Shown piece by piece: positions 6,463 through 14,730 of a stretch of 17,522 nt of DNA. Source of the DNA: Fidelibacterota bacterium (lineage in GTDB: Bacteria > Fidelibacterota > Marinisomatia > Marinisomatales > UBA8229); assembly GCA_003535775.1 (NCBI GenBank), contig DPYO01000025.1, positions 680-18,201 on the forward strand, given 5' to 3'. Below the pieces are notes generated by a model that was not told the origin of the DNA, did not search any database, and saw only the letters and a program-made list of their open reading frames with translations. Both the position numbers and the translations under genes were made by a program. The stretch's first letter is position 1, and each line of letters starts with the position of its first letter.

Positions 6463-8043
6463 TCAAAAATTAATTTGGACACTTTTTTGTACTTTTTCTT
6501 CTCGTCTAGTTTGCAAAGCTAAAAATTTTTCTTTATCATCCCTAATTGCTTGTTGGTAATTTGGATCTTTGACCCCTATATCTCCAGTATCCGCCTGCAA
6601 TTCTTTAAGCTTAAGTATCATTTCATCCAAAATATTTTTATAGTTAGTATCATCAACCAAGTTGTTGAGTTCAAATTGATCATTTCCCAAATGGTATAAC
6701 TCATTAATTTGTCCATGATTGTAGATATATTTATATTCACCAGAATGTATAGCACGGACAATATGATGAACACCGTAACCATGTCCAAAACTTTCTGTCA
6801 ATAGTGCCTCTCTCCAACTAGTTTTCTGATTCTTAAGAAGAGGAAGCCAACTTTGTCCATCAATAGGTTTAGTAAATTTTATTCCAGCCATATCTAAAAT
6901 AGTTGGCGCAAGATCAATGTTGCATATTATTTCGTTAATTATTTGGTGAGGAGAGATAGCTTCAGGCCAGCGAACTGCGAGTGGAACACGCATCACTTCT
7001 TCTGTAACATAAGTACCTTTATCAAATTGACCTCCATGACTAGCCAGACCATCTCCATGATCAGCAGTCCATATAACGATTGTATTTTCGTCCAATCCTA
7101 AATCAAAAAGTTTGTCAATAATCATACCTCCAGCGGCATCAACCATTGTTATATGGGCATAGGCTAATACAATAATTTGTTGCCATTCTTCCCATGAGAG
7201 TGGGCTGGGTGTGCGGAAATGATTGTTTTTGTCTGAAAGGGGTTTTTTAAAGTCATGAAGAAAAAGTTGTGGTTTCCTAATCAGAGTGTCACTAAAGCTA
7301 CCATACTCAATAATATCTTTAGAATTATATAGATTTACGAATTCAGAAGTAGGAAAATGGGGATGATGAGGTCCCCAAAAATTAACACTGATGTGAAAAG
7401 GTTTTTCATCTTTGTTTTTTGCTAAATCCGTCAGAGCATCACAAGCTAAGTTAGCAAGAAAAAAAGACTCATGTGTTTCTTTAGGTGTCTCTGTAAGACC
7501 TACTGCCAACTCCCCACACCATGCATATTCACATCGGTAAGTGGTATTATCTTTCAGTTTTGGGAATTGTTGTCGAAATGCTTCATTCCAAAAATGTCGA
7601 ATTACATGATGTTGGGCCTGAGGTAGGGAATTTCTCTTTAGATATTCTTTATAAGATAGGTGGATATAAGGATTCCCATAGTCTGTATCACTAAAACCTT
7701 TACAATTGAAATCAAGACCAGTTCCTGGACCAGCATGCCATTTACCAAAATAAAAGTTTTTATATCCTTCCTTTGCAAGCAAATCCAAGTAGATTTCATG
7801 ATCATAAGGTGAATCAGTATAATTATAGTAATTATGATGGTTATGAGGATACAAGCCAGTAAGCATCGTACGTCTCGAAGGACTACATAACGGTGTAGTT
7901 GTATAAGCTCGATTAAATAAAGATCCTTCATTGGAGATCCGATCTAAGTTGGGTGTCAGAGGCTTTATCCCCCCATCCCAACCATGTCGATAGTATGCCT
8001 GGTGATCATTTACTAGGAGTAAAATGTTGGGTTTTTTAGACAT
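6463..8043 (-). CDS. Type I sulfatase (formylglycine-dependent)
   Basis: From the preferred ATG at 8043 this is a 526-residue sulfatase. NILLLVNDHQ gives the metal-binding Asp13, LCSPSRR gives the formylglycine cysteine Cys53 in the C-x-P-x-R motif, and YFGKWHAGPG gives Lys101 and His103. TADHGDGLASHGGQF supplies the later metal ligands, and ELYHLGNDQFELNNL is the usual C-terminal segment. It appears complete. There is no signal peptide, so desulfation should be intracellular. Start choice: AGGA at 8050-8053 lies six bases before ATG 8043, directly abuts ATG 8049, and lies inside the frame if the TTG at 8079 were used. The sulfatase stop at 8080 is 36 bases upstream, so the two are probably one transcript. 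Sequence around the active site differs strongly from the neighbouring sulfatase, implying a different substrate rather than duplication. Confidence 0.9.
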   Translation of the reverse strand: MSKKPNILLLVNDHQAYYRHGWDGGIKPLTPNLDRISNEGSLFNRAYTTTPLCSPSRRTMLTGLYPHNHHNYYNYTDSPYDHEIYLDLLAKEGYKNFYFGKWHAGPGTGLDFNCKGFSDTDYGNPYIHLSYKEYLKRNSLPQAQHHVIRHFWNEAFRQQFPKLKDNTTYRCEYAWCGELAVGLTETPKETHESFFLANLACDALTDLAKNKDEKPFHISVNFWGPHHPHFPTSEFVNLYNSKDIIEYGSFSDTLIRKPQLFLHDFKKPLSDKNNHFRTPSPLSWEEWQQIIVLAYAHITMVDAAGGMIIDKLFDLGLDENTIVIWTADHGDGLASHGGQFDKGTYVTEEVMRVPLAVRWPEAISPHQIINEIICNIDLAPTILDMAGIKFTKPIDGQSWLPLLKNQKTSWREALLTESFGHGYGVHHIVRAIHSGEYKYIYNHGQINELYHLGNDQFELNNLVDDTNYKNILDEMILKLKELQADTGDIGVKDPNYQQAIRDDKEKFLALQTRREEKVQKSVQINF

Positions 8044-8079
8044 CTTCATTCCTTTTATTTTTATGTTGAAGCACTTCAA

Positions 8080-9594
8080 TTAAGTGGATTCTTCAATACC
8101 AAGCCTTTTAAAAATTTCATTTGGAGCATCATGTAAAACAAGTTGACGATGCATCTCTTTGCAAAGCCTTGCTTCTACTTCGTTGTTTGTAATTGGGCTT
8201 GCCTGTTTTGGGTCCGATTTGGTGTCGTAAAGACGAGTGAAAGCATCTTTAAAGCTGAATAAACCATCCATGGCTGAAGCATCACCATCTTTGTTCTTCA
8301 TAGGATAAACTTTCAGAGTTGGTACACCTTTGGTGAAATTGAAGGGTGGAGAAAGTGTAGCATCAATTAATTCTTCAATAGAGAATCGGCGTCCAAAACG
8401 AGTTGGCATAAGTGTATATTCGTAAAGCCCATCAGCACTCAGTTTTTTTGGATAGCGCAGATAGGTGTAGCGCCCATCAGTAATGTTGCAGGCAGCACCG
8501 AAATATCCATAAATCGCTGTATCGCGGATTTTTTGGTCCTTCTCTAACACTTGAGAAAGAGATTTTCCTGTAGTTTCAGAAGGAATTCCAACTCCAAACC
8601 ATTCTAGCACAGTTGGAGTAAGGTCAGTCACCTGAGTCAGTGAATGACGCATTTCCCCACCATTTTTGTTATAATCTGGATGGTAGATCATCAGGGGTAT
8701 TCTAGCGAGTTCGTCATAGACGGGCATTAGATTCTTACCCCACCATTCATGTTCACCTAATAAGAAACCGTGATCTGTTGTGAGAATCAGGGCAGTATCT
8801 TCCCATAAATCCAACTCATCGAATTTGTCCAAAAGTTTACCAAAATACTCATCACACATTGAAGTAATGGCTGCATAATTAGCTCGGACCTCTGCAATTT
8901 CTTCACTGGTTTCGTCTACCCTGTCATACATTGGCCAGTCAAAGACCGCGCCTTCATAGGAACAAGGGTATTCTTTTCGGAAACGCGTTGGTGCGTAAAA
9001 AGGCTCATGTGGATCAAAATTCTCTATCTGAAGAAGCCAGTTATCCGCTTTGGAATTTACATCAAGGAAATCATCAGCTAGGCCAAATATCTGCGGACAC
9101 GAAAAATCCTCTTCATTTTTTATATAGGTTCGGTTAATCATATCATTCTTGGTAAAAGGCCGAATTTGTTTTTTGTGATAATTTTTGCTGATTGTTTCCA
9201 TATTTGGCTCCACAATTCCTTTCCAGTCATCCGTTGAAGCTCCACGTACAATTTCCCAAGAGTTATAACGTGTATGATAAGTGGCACCACCATCATGGAA
9301 ATAATGATAGTGATCAGTGATTATGTGTCCGTATCCTCCGTTTGATTTTATAAGGTCCGGGAAAGAATTATCAAATGGCTCTAATGGCCCCCAATTTCTA
9401 TGGAGAAAATTTATCCGCCCAGTGTGCATGTCACGGCGAGCTGGCATACAGGGAAGGCTTCCAACATAGTGCCGATCAAAGGTTATTGCTTTTTCAGCAA
9501 ATCGATTAAAATTTGGTGTTTTTACATAGGATCCTCCGTATGGTTCCAATGCTTTACGATTTAGTGAATCAAAAAGTACAAAAACTAATTTCAT
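8080..9594 (-). CDS. Type I sulfatase with an unusual DHYHY active-site segment
   Basis: A 504-residue sulfatase starting at ATG 9594. The first metal-binding strand is VFVLFDSLN, with a single Asp9 in place of the common DD or DQ pair. PCMPARRDMHTGR contains the maturation cysteine Cys49 (C-x-P-x-R). Where the other sulfatases here have GKWH or KGHF, this one reads ITDHYHYFHDGGATYHTRY (residues 92-110), lacking that lysine but rich in histidine. ENFDPHEPFY and TTDHGFLLGEHEWWGK (Asp274, His275) are further conserved segments. I recall this DHYHY pattern from a recognised sulfatase branch, so it is probably functional, with a different sulfate-binding solution. No signal peptide is seen, so it is likely cytosolic. 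The ribosome binding site is weak. It is followed at 36 bases by another sulfatase and preceded by the cpdA remnant. The 9595-9704 gap holds nothing recognisable. Confidence 0.88.
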   Translation of the reverse strand: MKLVFVLFDSLNRKALEPYGGSYVKTPNFNRFAEKAITFDRHYVGSLPCMPARRDMHTGRINFLHRNWGPLEPFDNSFPDLIKSNGGYGHIITDHYHYFHDGGATYHTRYNSWEIVRGASTDDWKGIVEPNMETISKNYHKKQIRPFTKNDMINRTYIKNEEDFSCPQIFGLADDFLDVNSKADNWLLQIENFDPHEPFYAPTRFRKEYPCSYEGAVFDWPMYDRVDETSEEIAEVRANYAAITSMCDEYFGKLLDKFDELDLWEDTALILTTDHGFLLGEHEWWGKNLMPVYDELARIPLMIYHPDYNKNGGEMRHSLTQVTDLTPTVLEWFGVGIPSETTGKSLSQVLEKDQKIRDTAIYGYFGAACNITDGRYTYLRYPKKLSADGLYEYTLMPTRFGRRFSIEELIDATLSPPFNFTKGVPTLKVYPMKNKDGDASAMDGLFSFKDAFTRLYDTKSDPKQASPITNNEVEARLCKEMHRQLVLHDAPNEIFKRLGIEEST

Positions 9595-9704
9595 GTGGAA
9601 TCTCTGTTAATTTATATAAATTATACTAATTTGGTTATTAATATGCCTGGGGAATCTAGTTAATAGCCTGAAGTTGTATTTTTTATGTCATAATAAAAAT
9701 TTAT

Positions 9705-10450
9705 TTAACGTCGCACGCCTGTGTTAATTCTACCATTATCATAAAGTTCTACCCAACGATACCCCGACATAAGGAGTCCAAAGCAAAAGAGTGGGATTGA
9801 GGTTTGAATTGAAAACAAGTGGATGGTGTGGAAATAAAACGTAAATTTTCTCTACTCTCATCGCTTTCCTGATGTACATGACCACAAAGCTATACTCTGA
9901 CATTATTATATTTTGAAACTATTTTTAATAATTCATGATCATTTTTAATTTTTTGAGTATCAAGCCATTCACAATTTACGTTTTGAAGGTGATGATGCAT
10001 CGCAACCAGAGTATATAATTTAGGTTCAACTGATAATGCCTGCTCTAACAGTACTAATTCTTCCTCTGCCAATTGCCCAAATACTGTTCCTTGTACTTGA
10101 GTATTTAGAAGTACTATTTGCCATTTTCCTAGATTGAGTACTGATTGTATTTCACAATTGTTAGATGCATTTCTCATATTCTGAAGATTATCATGATTCC
10201 CTGGTAACCAAAATTGCTTTTTACCTAATTTGCTCAAATTAGATTTAAATCGATTATATGAAGATACACTGCCATCCTGAGAAAAATCTCCTGTGCAAAG
10301 AAAAAAATCAAAGTCATCTTCCTCATTTGCTATACATTCAAGCACAGCATTTAAACTGGCTTGAGTATTCATACCAAGTAATTCTCCATTTTTGCTGGAA
10401 AAAAGATGGGTATCAGTTATTTGTATAAATTTTGTCCTCCTTTCATTCAT
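9705..10450 (-). pseudogene. cpdA: CpdA/Icc-like cyclic-nucleotide phosphodiesterase, broken by an amber stop and a frameshift
   Basis: The first 186 codons form a calcineurin-like metallophosphoesterase: FIQITDTHLF (Asp13, His15), CTGDFSQDG (Asp55), GNHDN (84-88) and AMHHHLQ. E. coli CpdA, the model member, hydrolyses cAMP with a two-metal site. A TAG at 9890-9892 interrupts just before LCGHVHQESD, the conserved GHxH metal ligands, which continue in the same frame through ISTPSTCFQFKP to ALDS. A frame change near 9770 then leads to SGYRWVELYDNG and a TAA at 9705. Both parts align in order with CpdA, and the TAG occupies a position that is leucine in the E. coli protein as I recall it. Loss of GHVH should abolish activity. 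A perfect AGGAGG (10436-10441) lies inside the present frame, followed by no start codon, hinting that the original start was also lost. Confidence 0.82.
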
Positions 10451-10505
10451 CTTAATTTAATTATTACACTTTTAATCATTAGATAGATTATTTTGACTGC
10501 CTCAA

Positions 10506-11387
10506 CTATTTGGCATTATTAACAACTGAGAAAAAATGATCAAAGAATCTTGTTTTATCAACCGATAAAGCCACATCATGAGACCCACCACTTAAATTCC
10601 AATGTGTTTTACCAATGAATTTTTTGTTTGTTAGTTCTACTTCAACTTTTCCTTTTTGAAAATCACAAATTGAACTTTCAAATATTGTAGTCGCAGCAAG
10701 AGGATCATGAAATGTTATTTCATCTTGTTTCGTAAACCAAACTTCTGCAAAGTCTAAGACAGGACGAAGTAGTCCTGACTGAAATTTTTCTCGCACCTTT
10801 TTAGAATCCATTTTAACTTGTGTCGTAACATCAAGTCCTACTGAACGATGAATCTTGACTTTGCTTTGGTATACCTTTGCCATTGCATGAGGATCACAAA
10901 TGGCATTCCACTCAAATGGACCAAAAATAGAGTCTTCTTTGACAAACACTCCTGCCATCATTACTAATCCTTTAAGTAGATTCGGTATTAAAGGATCAAT
11001 GGAAAACAAAAGAGCTATGTTAGTCATTGGACCAATACCTAACAGTGTTATTTCTCCAGGATGTTGACGAATTGTTTTACTTAGGAAGTTGATTGCTTCA
11101 TTTTGTGGAAAATTTGATTCATTTGGCCATTTTTCCAAAGCCGATTTTTGTGGAGCATGAGGTTGGCGTTGCTTAACAAGTAGTGGGTCTTCTACTCCAG
11201 GGAATATGGGTATTTTTTTCCCTGCTTCCATACAAAGTACACTTGCGAGTCTTGCACGTTCGTAAGCTTCTCCACTGACAGTTGTAATACCCATTAATTC
11301 GCATTTTGGCTGGGAAAGCAAATAAGCCAAACAAACTGCATCGTCAATATCTGAACCAATATCAGTATCTAAAAGGATTTTCTCCAC
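10506..11387 (-). CDS. Inosine-uridine-type nucleoside hydrolase
   Basis: A 293-residue member of the IunH family, which hydrolyses the N-glycosidic bond of ribonucleosides to free base and ribose using a bound calcium ion. The N-terminal calcium-binding motif LLDTDIGSDIDDA (residues 5-17) is present in full. IGPMTNIAL (118-126) is the usual middle signature, FEWNAICDPHA (158-168) covers ribose-binding and metal contacts, and FHDPLAA (226-232) contributes the catalytic-site His227 and Asp228. Length and motifs indicate an intact enzyme with no signal peptide, acting in the cytosol. Base specificity cannot be read. The start is GTG at 11387; an in-frame TAA lies just upstream and no ATG alternative exists before the DTD motif. 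It sits between the sulfatase and the cpdA remnant, and with the MTAP-like gene it is one of two intact nucleoside-cleaving genes here. Confidence 0.92.
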   Translation of the reverse strand: MEKILLDTDIGSDIDDAVCLAYLLSQPKCELMGITTVSGEAYERARLASVLCMEAGKKIPIFPGVEDPLLVKQRQPHAPQKSALEKWPNESNFPQNEAINFLSKTIRQHPGEITLLGIGPMTNIALLFSIDPLIPNLLKGLVMMAGVFVKEDSIFGPFEWNAICDPHAMAKVYQSKVKIHRSVGLDVTTQVKMDSKKVREKFQSGLLRPVLDFAEVWFTKQDEITFHDPLAATTIFESSICDFQKGKVEVELTNKKFIGKTHWNLSGGSHDVALSVDKTRFFDHFFSVVNNAK

Positions 11388-11495
11388 TTTTATATTGTTA
11401 AAGATTTCTTACTAAAAGCTTTAAAAGAAATTCATTATTTTGATCATCAAGAGAAATTTAATTCGGTTTAGGACTACACTTTGTGGGAATTTAAA

Positions 11496-11511
11496 CAATT
11501 ATAAATAATTG
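11496..11511. promoter_or_regulatory. AT-rich inverted repeat upstream of the nucleoside hydrolase gene
   Basis: CAATTAT and ATAATTG flank a two-base AA centre, forming a 16-base near-palindrome in the 182-base gap between the upstream sulfatase and the nucleoside hydrolase, about 110 bases before the GTG start. Its size suits a dimeric repressor operator, but AT-rich sequence makes chance likely. No regulator gene lies in the window. Confidence 0.25.
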
Positions 11512-11569
11512 AATTAGTTAATATAACTTTAATTTTTAATCTTTAATTTCCAATCCATTCATGACCATT

Positions 11570-12955
11570 TCAGAACATTTTATCTTTAGCCCATGGAGAA
11601 GAATAATTTGAAGGTTCAGGACCATTAATTCGCATGCCAGATTTTTCTTCCACCTCATATTGTCTAAAAAAAGAGTTTAAGTTACTTTTCATGAAATTGA
11701 TCCTTTCTAGATGCGTGTTTTCTGAAATGAGATTACATAGTTCATTAGGGTCTTCCTTGAGATCAAAAAAAAGATTCTGTCCATTTGGCTCATGGAGAAT
11801 TAATTTATAACGGATATCACGAGCCATTCTAACATTTCCATATTCGCCATATTGCACAGTTTTCCAGGGTTTATTTAGAATTTCATTCGTTATAAGAGGT
11901 AAAAAACTACGCCCAGGATATGTACTTTCATTTACTAGGTCTTTTTTGATGTCAGCATAGTCAATTAAGGTCTGAAAAAGATCTAAATGATCAACAAACT
12001 CAATTCTCCTTATGCCTGTGAAAAGTTTTTTGGGATTATAGCAAATCAATGGGATTCGAATGCTCTCTTCAACCATATTGAGAGGCATAGTAGAATTACC
12101 TTTTCCCCAAATACCATGTTGCCCACAACACAGTCCATGGTCAGATGTATAAATAACCAAGGTTGAATCTGTTAGTTCAAGTGTCTCCAGTTCATCCATT
12201 AACCGTCCCACAGATTCATCTAAGCATGAAACTGCTGCGTAATAATTAGCTAATCCTTCTTGAGGATCTAAACGAGAAGAGTTAAGTGATTCTAGATTCT
12301 GTTTTCCAAAAGGATAAAGAGGTGTTTCTTGAACAGCTGATAGTTTTTTATGCCGATAATGTTCAACCAACCGCTCTGGATGATCCGACCATGGACTATG
12401 GGTCGCCGTATAACCCACAAAAAGAAAAAATGGTTTTTCTTGATCCCTGTCATGGAGAAAATCTACAGCACGATCAGTTATCATATGAGTCTTATATCCT
12501 GAAAGCTCAATTATTTTACCATTTATACTGTAACGATATCTTCCCTTGTGACCTGTAGGGTAATCACCACTTAGAGAAAACCAATAATCAAATCCTGATT
12601 GACATTCAATGTCATTACCAAGATGCCATTTCCCTGAAAGTCCAACTTGAAATCCTGATGCCTGGAGAAGTTGTGCTAAAGTTACTTCATTTTTTAGCCA
12701 GTTGCGGTTTCCGTGAATGTTATCTGAAACTATATAATCATGAACACCGTGTTGGGATGCTAGACGTCCAGTAAAAAAACAAGCTCTAGCAGGTGAACAT
12801 ACTGGTGTAGGTGTAAAGGCGTTTTCCATCAAAACACCTTTTTGAGCTAGATAGTCCAAATTAGGTGTGTCTAAATCCTTATTTCCATAAGCTGGTAGAG
12901 CCCATTGGCCATGATCGTCATTGAATATGACAATGATGTTTTTGAAATTTTCCAT
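11570..12955 (-). CDS. Type I sulfatase (formylglycine-dependent), short form
   Basis: From ATG 12955 this is a 461-residue sulfatase. IIVIFNDDHG carries the metal ligands Asp13 and Asp14, PVCSPARACF holds the formylglycine cysteine Cys53, and LSGKWHLG gives Lys109 and His111. VGYTATHSPW, YTSDHGLCCGQHGIWGKG and the C-terminal LFFDLKEDPNELCNL are the remaining conserved segments in proper order. It is somewhat shorter than its three relatives, mainly in the middle insertions, but no motif is missing. There is no signal peptide. An in-frame TTG at 12967 would add four residues and has AGAGA upstream at reasonable spacing, so the exact start is open. It follows the intact MTAP-like gene by about 100 bases and precedes the nucleoside hydrolase, placing a desulfation step directly between two nucleoside-cleaving enzymes. 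Substrate unknown. Confidence 0.9.
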   Translation of the reverse strand: MENFKNIIVIFNDDHGQWALPAYGNKDLDTPNLDYLAQKGVLMENAFTPTPVCSPARACFFTGRLASQHGVHDYIVSDNIHGNRNWLKNEVTLAQLLQASGFQVGLSGKWHLGNDIECQSGFDYWFSLSGDYPTGHKGRYRYSINGKIIELSGYKTHMITDRAVDFLHDRDQEKPFFLFVGYTATHSPWSDHPERLVEHYRHKKLSAVQETPLYPFGKQNLESLNSSRLDPQEGLANYYAAVSCLDESVGRLMDELETLELTDSTLVIYTSDHGLCCGQHGIWGKGNSTMPLNMVEESIRIPLICYNPKKLFTGIRRIEFVDHLDLFQTLIDYADIKKDLVNESTYPGRSFLPLITNEILNKPWKTVQYGEYGNVRMARDIRYKLILHEPNGQNLFFDLKEDPNELCNLISENTHLERINFMKSNLNSFFRQYEVEEKSGMRINGPEPSNYSSPWAKDKMF

Positions 12956-13057
12956 TTTTTTATTCAAACCATTTCTCTTTTGTATTGATGAGAATCACCA
13001 GAAAAAATTAAATAAATTTAAGAAAACAAATCAATACAGTTTATAATTAATGGATAT

Positions 13058-13957
13058 TTATGCACCTGAAACTGGGAATTTCCCTCTTAAATTTTCTATA
13101 AATATATCCTCTTCTTGTGGTGGTTCTATTCCTGACTCAATAACTTTTTGAAGGGCATTTACCATAACTGGACCAACGAATTTCGGACATTCATAGTAGA
13201 ATTCTGCCATTGAATCTTTACCTGTTCCACTCCAATCTCCTATACCTTCAGCGTGATTGGAAACTATATTTAGTGATGCTAGACGGATATTAGCTCGTCT
13301 CAATACAGGCACCTCATGACCAAGTGTATGGCCGACTACATTAGCTCCCATAGAAGCAAAAACGTTAATCTCTATTTTGGTTTCCCAACGTCCCCATGGA
13401 CTACAAATATAGACCCCATGATCGTGAACAGATACAAACTTACTTTCTAAGGATGCTGAATCAAGAAGTGAACGACGCAAAATATGACAGAAAGGATTTT
13501 TCATCCTTGAAGCACGCTTTAAAGATCCATTAAATGGTTTATCATCATCAGGTCTGAATAACATCATATAATCTGTTGTAATGACTACACTCCAGGGAGG
13601 TAAAGGTTTATTAGGCTGGTCCGGATTATTGATACCACCAACTGAACCTTCTAAGAGCGCCCATTGAACTCCAGCTTGTTCTAATACCCAAGCTACCTGT
13701 TTTGCTCCTATCCAAGGTGAAATGAGTGGTGTGCCATCATCTTTCCACATACCATGCATAGCAACCCGCAAGACAGATTGACCAGCAATCGTTAATAACT
13801 TGAATGGTGCAGAACAACCATAAGGCGTTTCAAATCCATTGCGATAAACCTCTACAAGCTCTACATTGGGTAGCTTCAAATCTTCTGGAAATCGAACACC
13901 CCATGTCCCAGAACCACCAATCAGAGCAAATTTAACTTTTGGTATAGTTTCTTTCAT
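13058..13957 (-). CDS. MTAP/PNP-like nucleoside phosphorylase (phosphorylase family 2), intact paralogue
   Basis: A 299-residue relative of methylthioadenosine phosphorylase and purine nucleoside phosphorylase, which exchange a purine for phosphate on ribose C1. FALIGGSGTWG (10-20) matches the N-terminal phosphate-binding glycine motif. NGFETPYG and VAMHG correspond to the ETPFG and PRHG segments of MTAP. LLEGSVGGI corresponds to the segment usually reading SAVGSL. VYICSPWGRWET stands where MTAP has GPRFET; the arginine is shifted and tryptophans are substituted, so base or ribose recognition probably differs. GHTLGHEVPVLRRANI and NIVSNHAEGI align with the end of the core. No signal peptide. 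The start has a good ribosome binding site inside the end of the upstream broken paralogue. Substrate might be a modified nucleoside; classical MTAP activity is not assured. Confidence 0.82.
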   Translation of the reverse strand: MKETIPKVKFALIGGSGTWGVRFPEDLKLPNVELVEVYRNGFETPYGCSAPFKLLTIAGQSVLRVAMHGMWKDDGTPLISPWIGAKQVAWVLEQAGVQWALLEGSVGGINNPDQPNKPLPPWSVVITTDYMMLFRPDDDKPFNGSLKRASRMKNPFCHILRRSLLDSASLESKFVSVHDHGVYICSPWGRWETKIEINVFASMGANVVGHTLGHEVPVLRRANIRLASLNIVSNHAEGIGDWSGTGKDSMAEFYYECPKFVGPVMVNALQKVIESGIEPPQEEDIFIENLRGKFPVSGA

Positions 13958-13962
13958 TTTTT

Positions 13963-14688
13963 TTATCCTGCTGGTTGTGTTAAGGACTGACTAAAAACAC
14001 ATGGTCCTTTATGTAAAGTGGATGTACATTTGCAGCTTTTTATTGTTGGAATAGTTAGATTTTCCAATAGATCAAATTCAATTTCTGTTGCTATTATAGG
14101 ATAAGTTTCGCTATAAAGTTTATGGATGCTCTTAGCTGTCTCTTCCTGATGAATAAGACCTTGAGCATAGTTTGATATCATATGGTAATAGAATAGGTGA
14201 ATCCCTAAATATCGTGCGAAAATTGGATTCAAACAATCACCGGGCACTGTTGCCTCGGTGGTAGGTAAGGTTGTAAATCTGATGCAGTTTTACCTATTGA
14301 AAGCCAATGAACTATGTCGAATTTTGTTTCGAAAGTGATTGAATTTGGAACAACCAAGGCAGCACGTACTTCTGATTTTGACGCCAGCCTTCCACAAGAT
14401 CAAAAAGGCTTTTTCAAAGTTGTAATGATACAGTGAATCTTCTCCAACTACCTCACTGTGTGATGGAATCCAAACACATCACGGCCAGTTGGAGTAACAA
14501 AGTTATTAACCAAAGGGCCAAGCCCGGAGGGAGTTTGAAAACGTTCGTTGTTTTGAAGAACCCACTCCCCTATTTGCAATTGCAATCACATCATCTACAC
14601 TGTATCCCCAAATGCGACTACCGGTGAAGGTGGCGAAATCAGACTTAGGACCATTGTACTGAACATCCAAATCAAACTCTGAAAACAT
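13963..14688 (-). pseudogene. Second MTAP-like nucleoside phosphorylase, broken by frameshifts and an internal deletion
   Basis: Pieces in three frames line up with the intact neighbour. From ATG 14688, with AGGA eight bases before it (14696-14699), come SDFATFTGSRIWGYS (its phosphate motif, with GSR instead of GSG) and DDVIAIANRGVG. In another frame follow RFQTPSGLGPLVNNFVTPTG and VFGFHHTV, then after a stop VVGEDSLYHYNFEKAFLILW, then EVRAALVVPNSITFETKFDI. The last open piece (14247-13963) reads PGDCLNPIFARYLG, jumps to MISNYAQGLIH, equivalent to NIVSNHAEGI of the neighbour, and ends with a Cys-rich tail. The stretch with the GPRFET-type substrate loop, roughly 80 residues, is missing. The gene cannot make a full enzyme. 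It sits 42 bases after the permease gene, so it was once the first enzyme of the transporter operon. The tail's KSCKCTS resembles the CxC tail of some MTA/MTI phosphorylases. Confidence 0.75.
13966..13969 (-). promoter_or_regulatory. Ribosome binding site of the intact MTAP-like gene, inside the broken paralogue's end
   Basis: On the minus strand CAGGATAAAAAAAATG places AGGA eight bases before ATG 13957, overlapping the final Gly-stop codons of the broken paralogue (TAA at 13963-13965). This supports the start and indicates that the two genes were once translationally linked. Confidence 0.65.
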
Positions 14689-14730
14689 GGAGGTTTCCTA
14701 TACAAAATGTGACATCTTGATGAAAGTTAC

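Noticed and set aside
5745..9892. Stop-codon reassignment as an explanation for in-frame TAG and TAA codons
   Set aside because: The interruptions use TAG, TAA and TGA and are accompanied by frameshifts and deletions, while intact genes end normally with all three stops.
11496..11511. Rho-independent terminator after the upstream sulfatase
   Set aside because: The stem is all A/T except one pair and has no T-run; a terminator is unlikely, so it is only listed as a weak possible operator.
14433..14627. Plus-strand 64-codon frame inside the broken MTAP-like gene
   Set aside because: Low-complexity shadow; the minus strand carries recognisable phosphorylase segments there.
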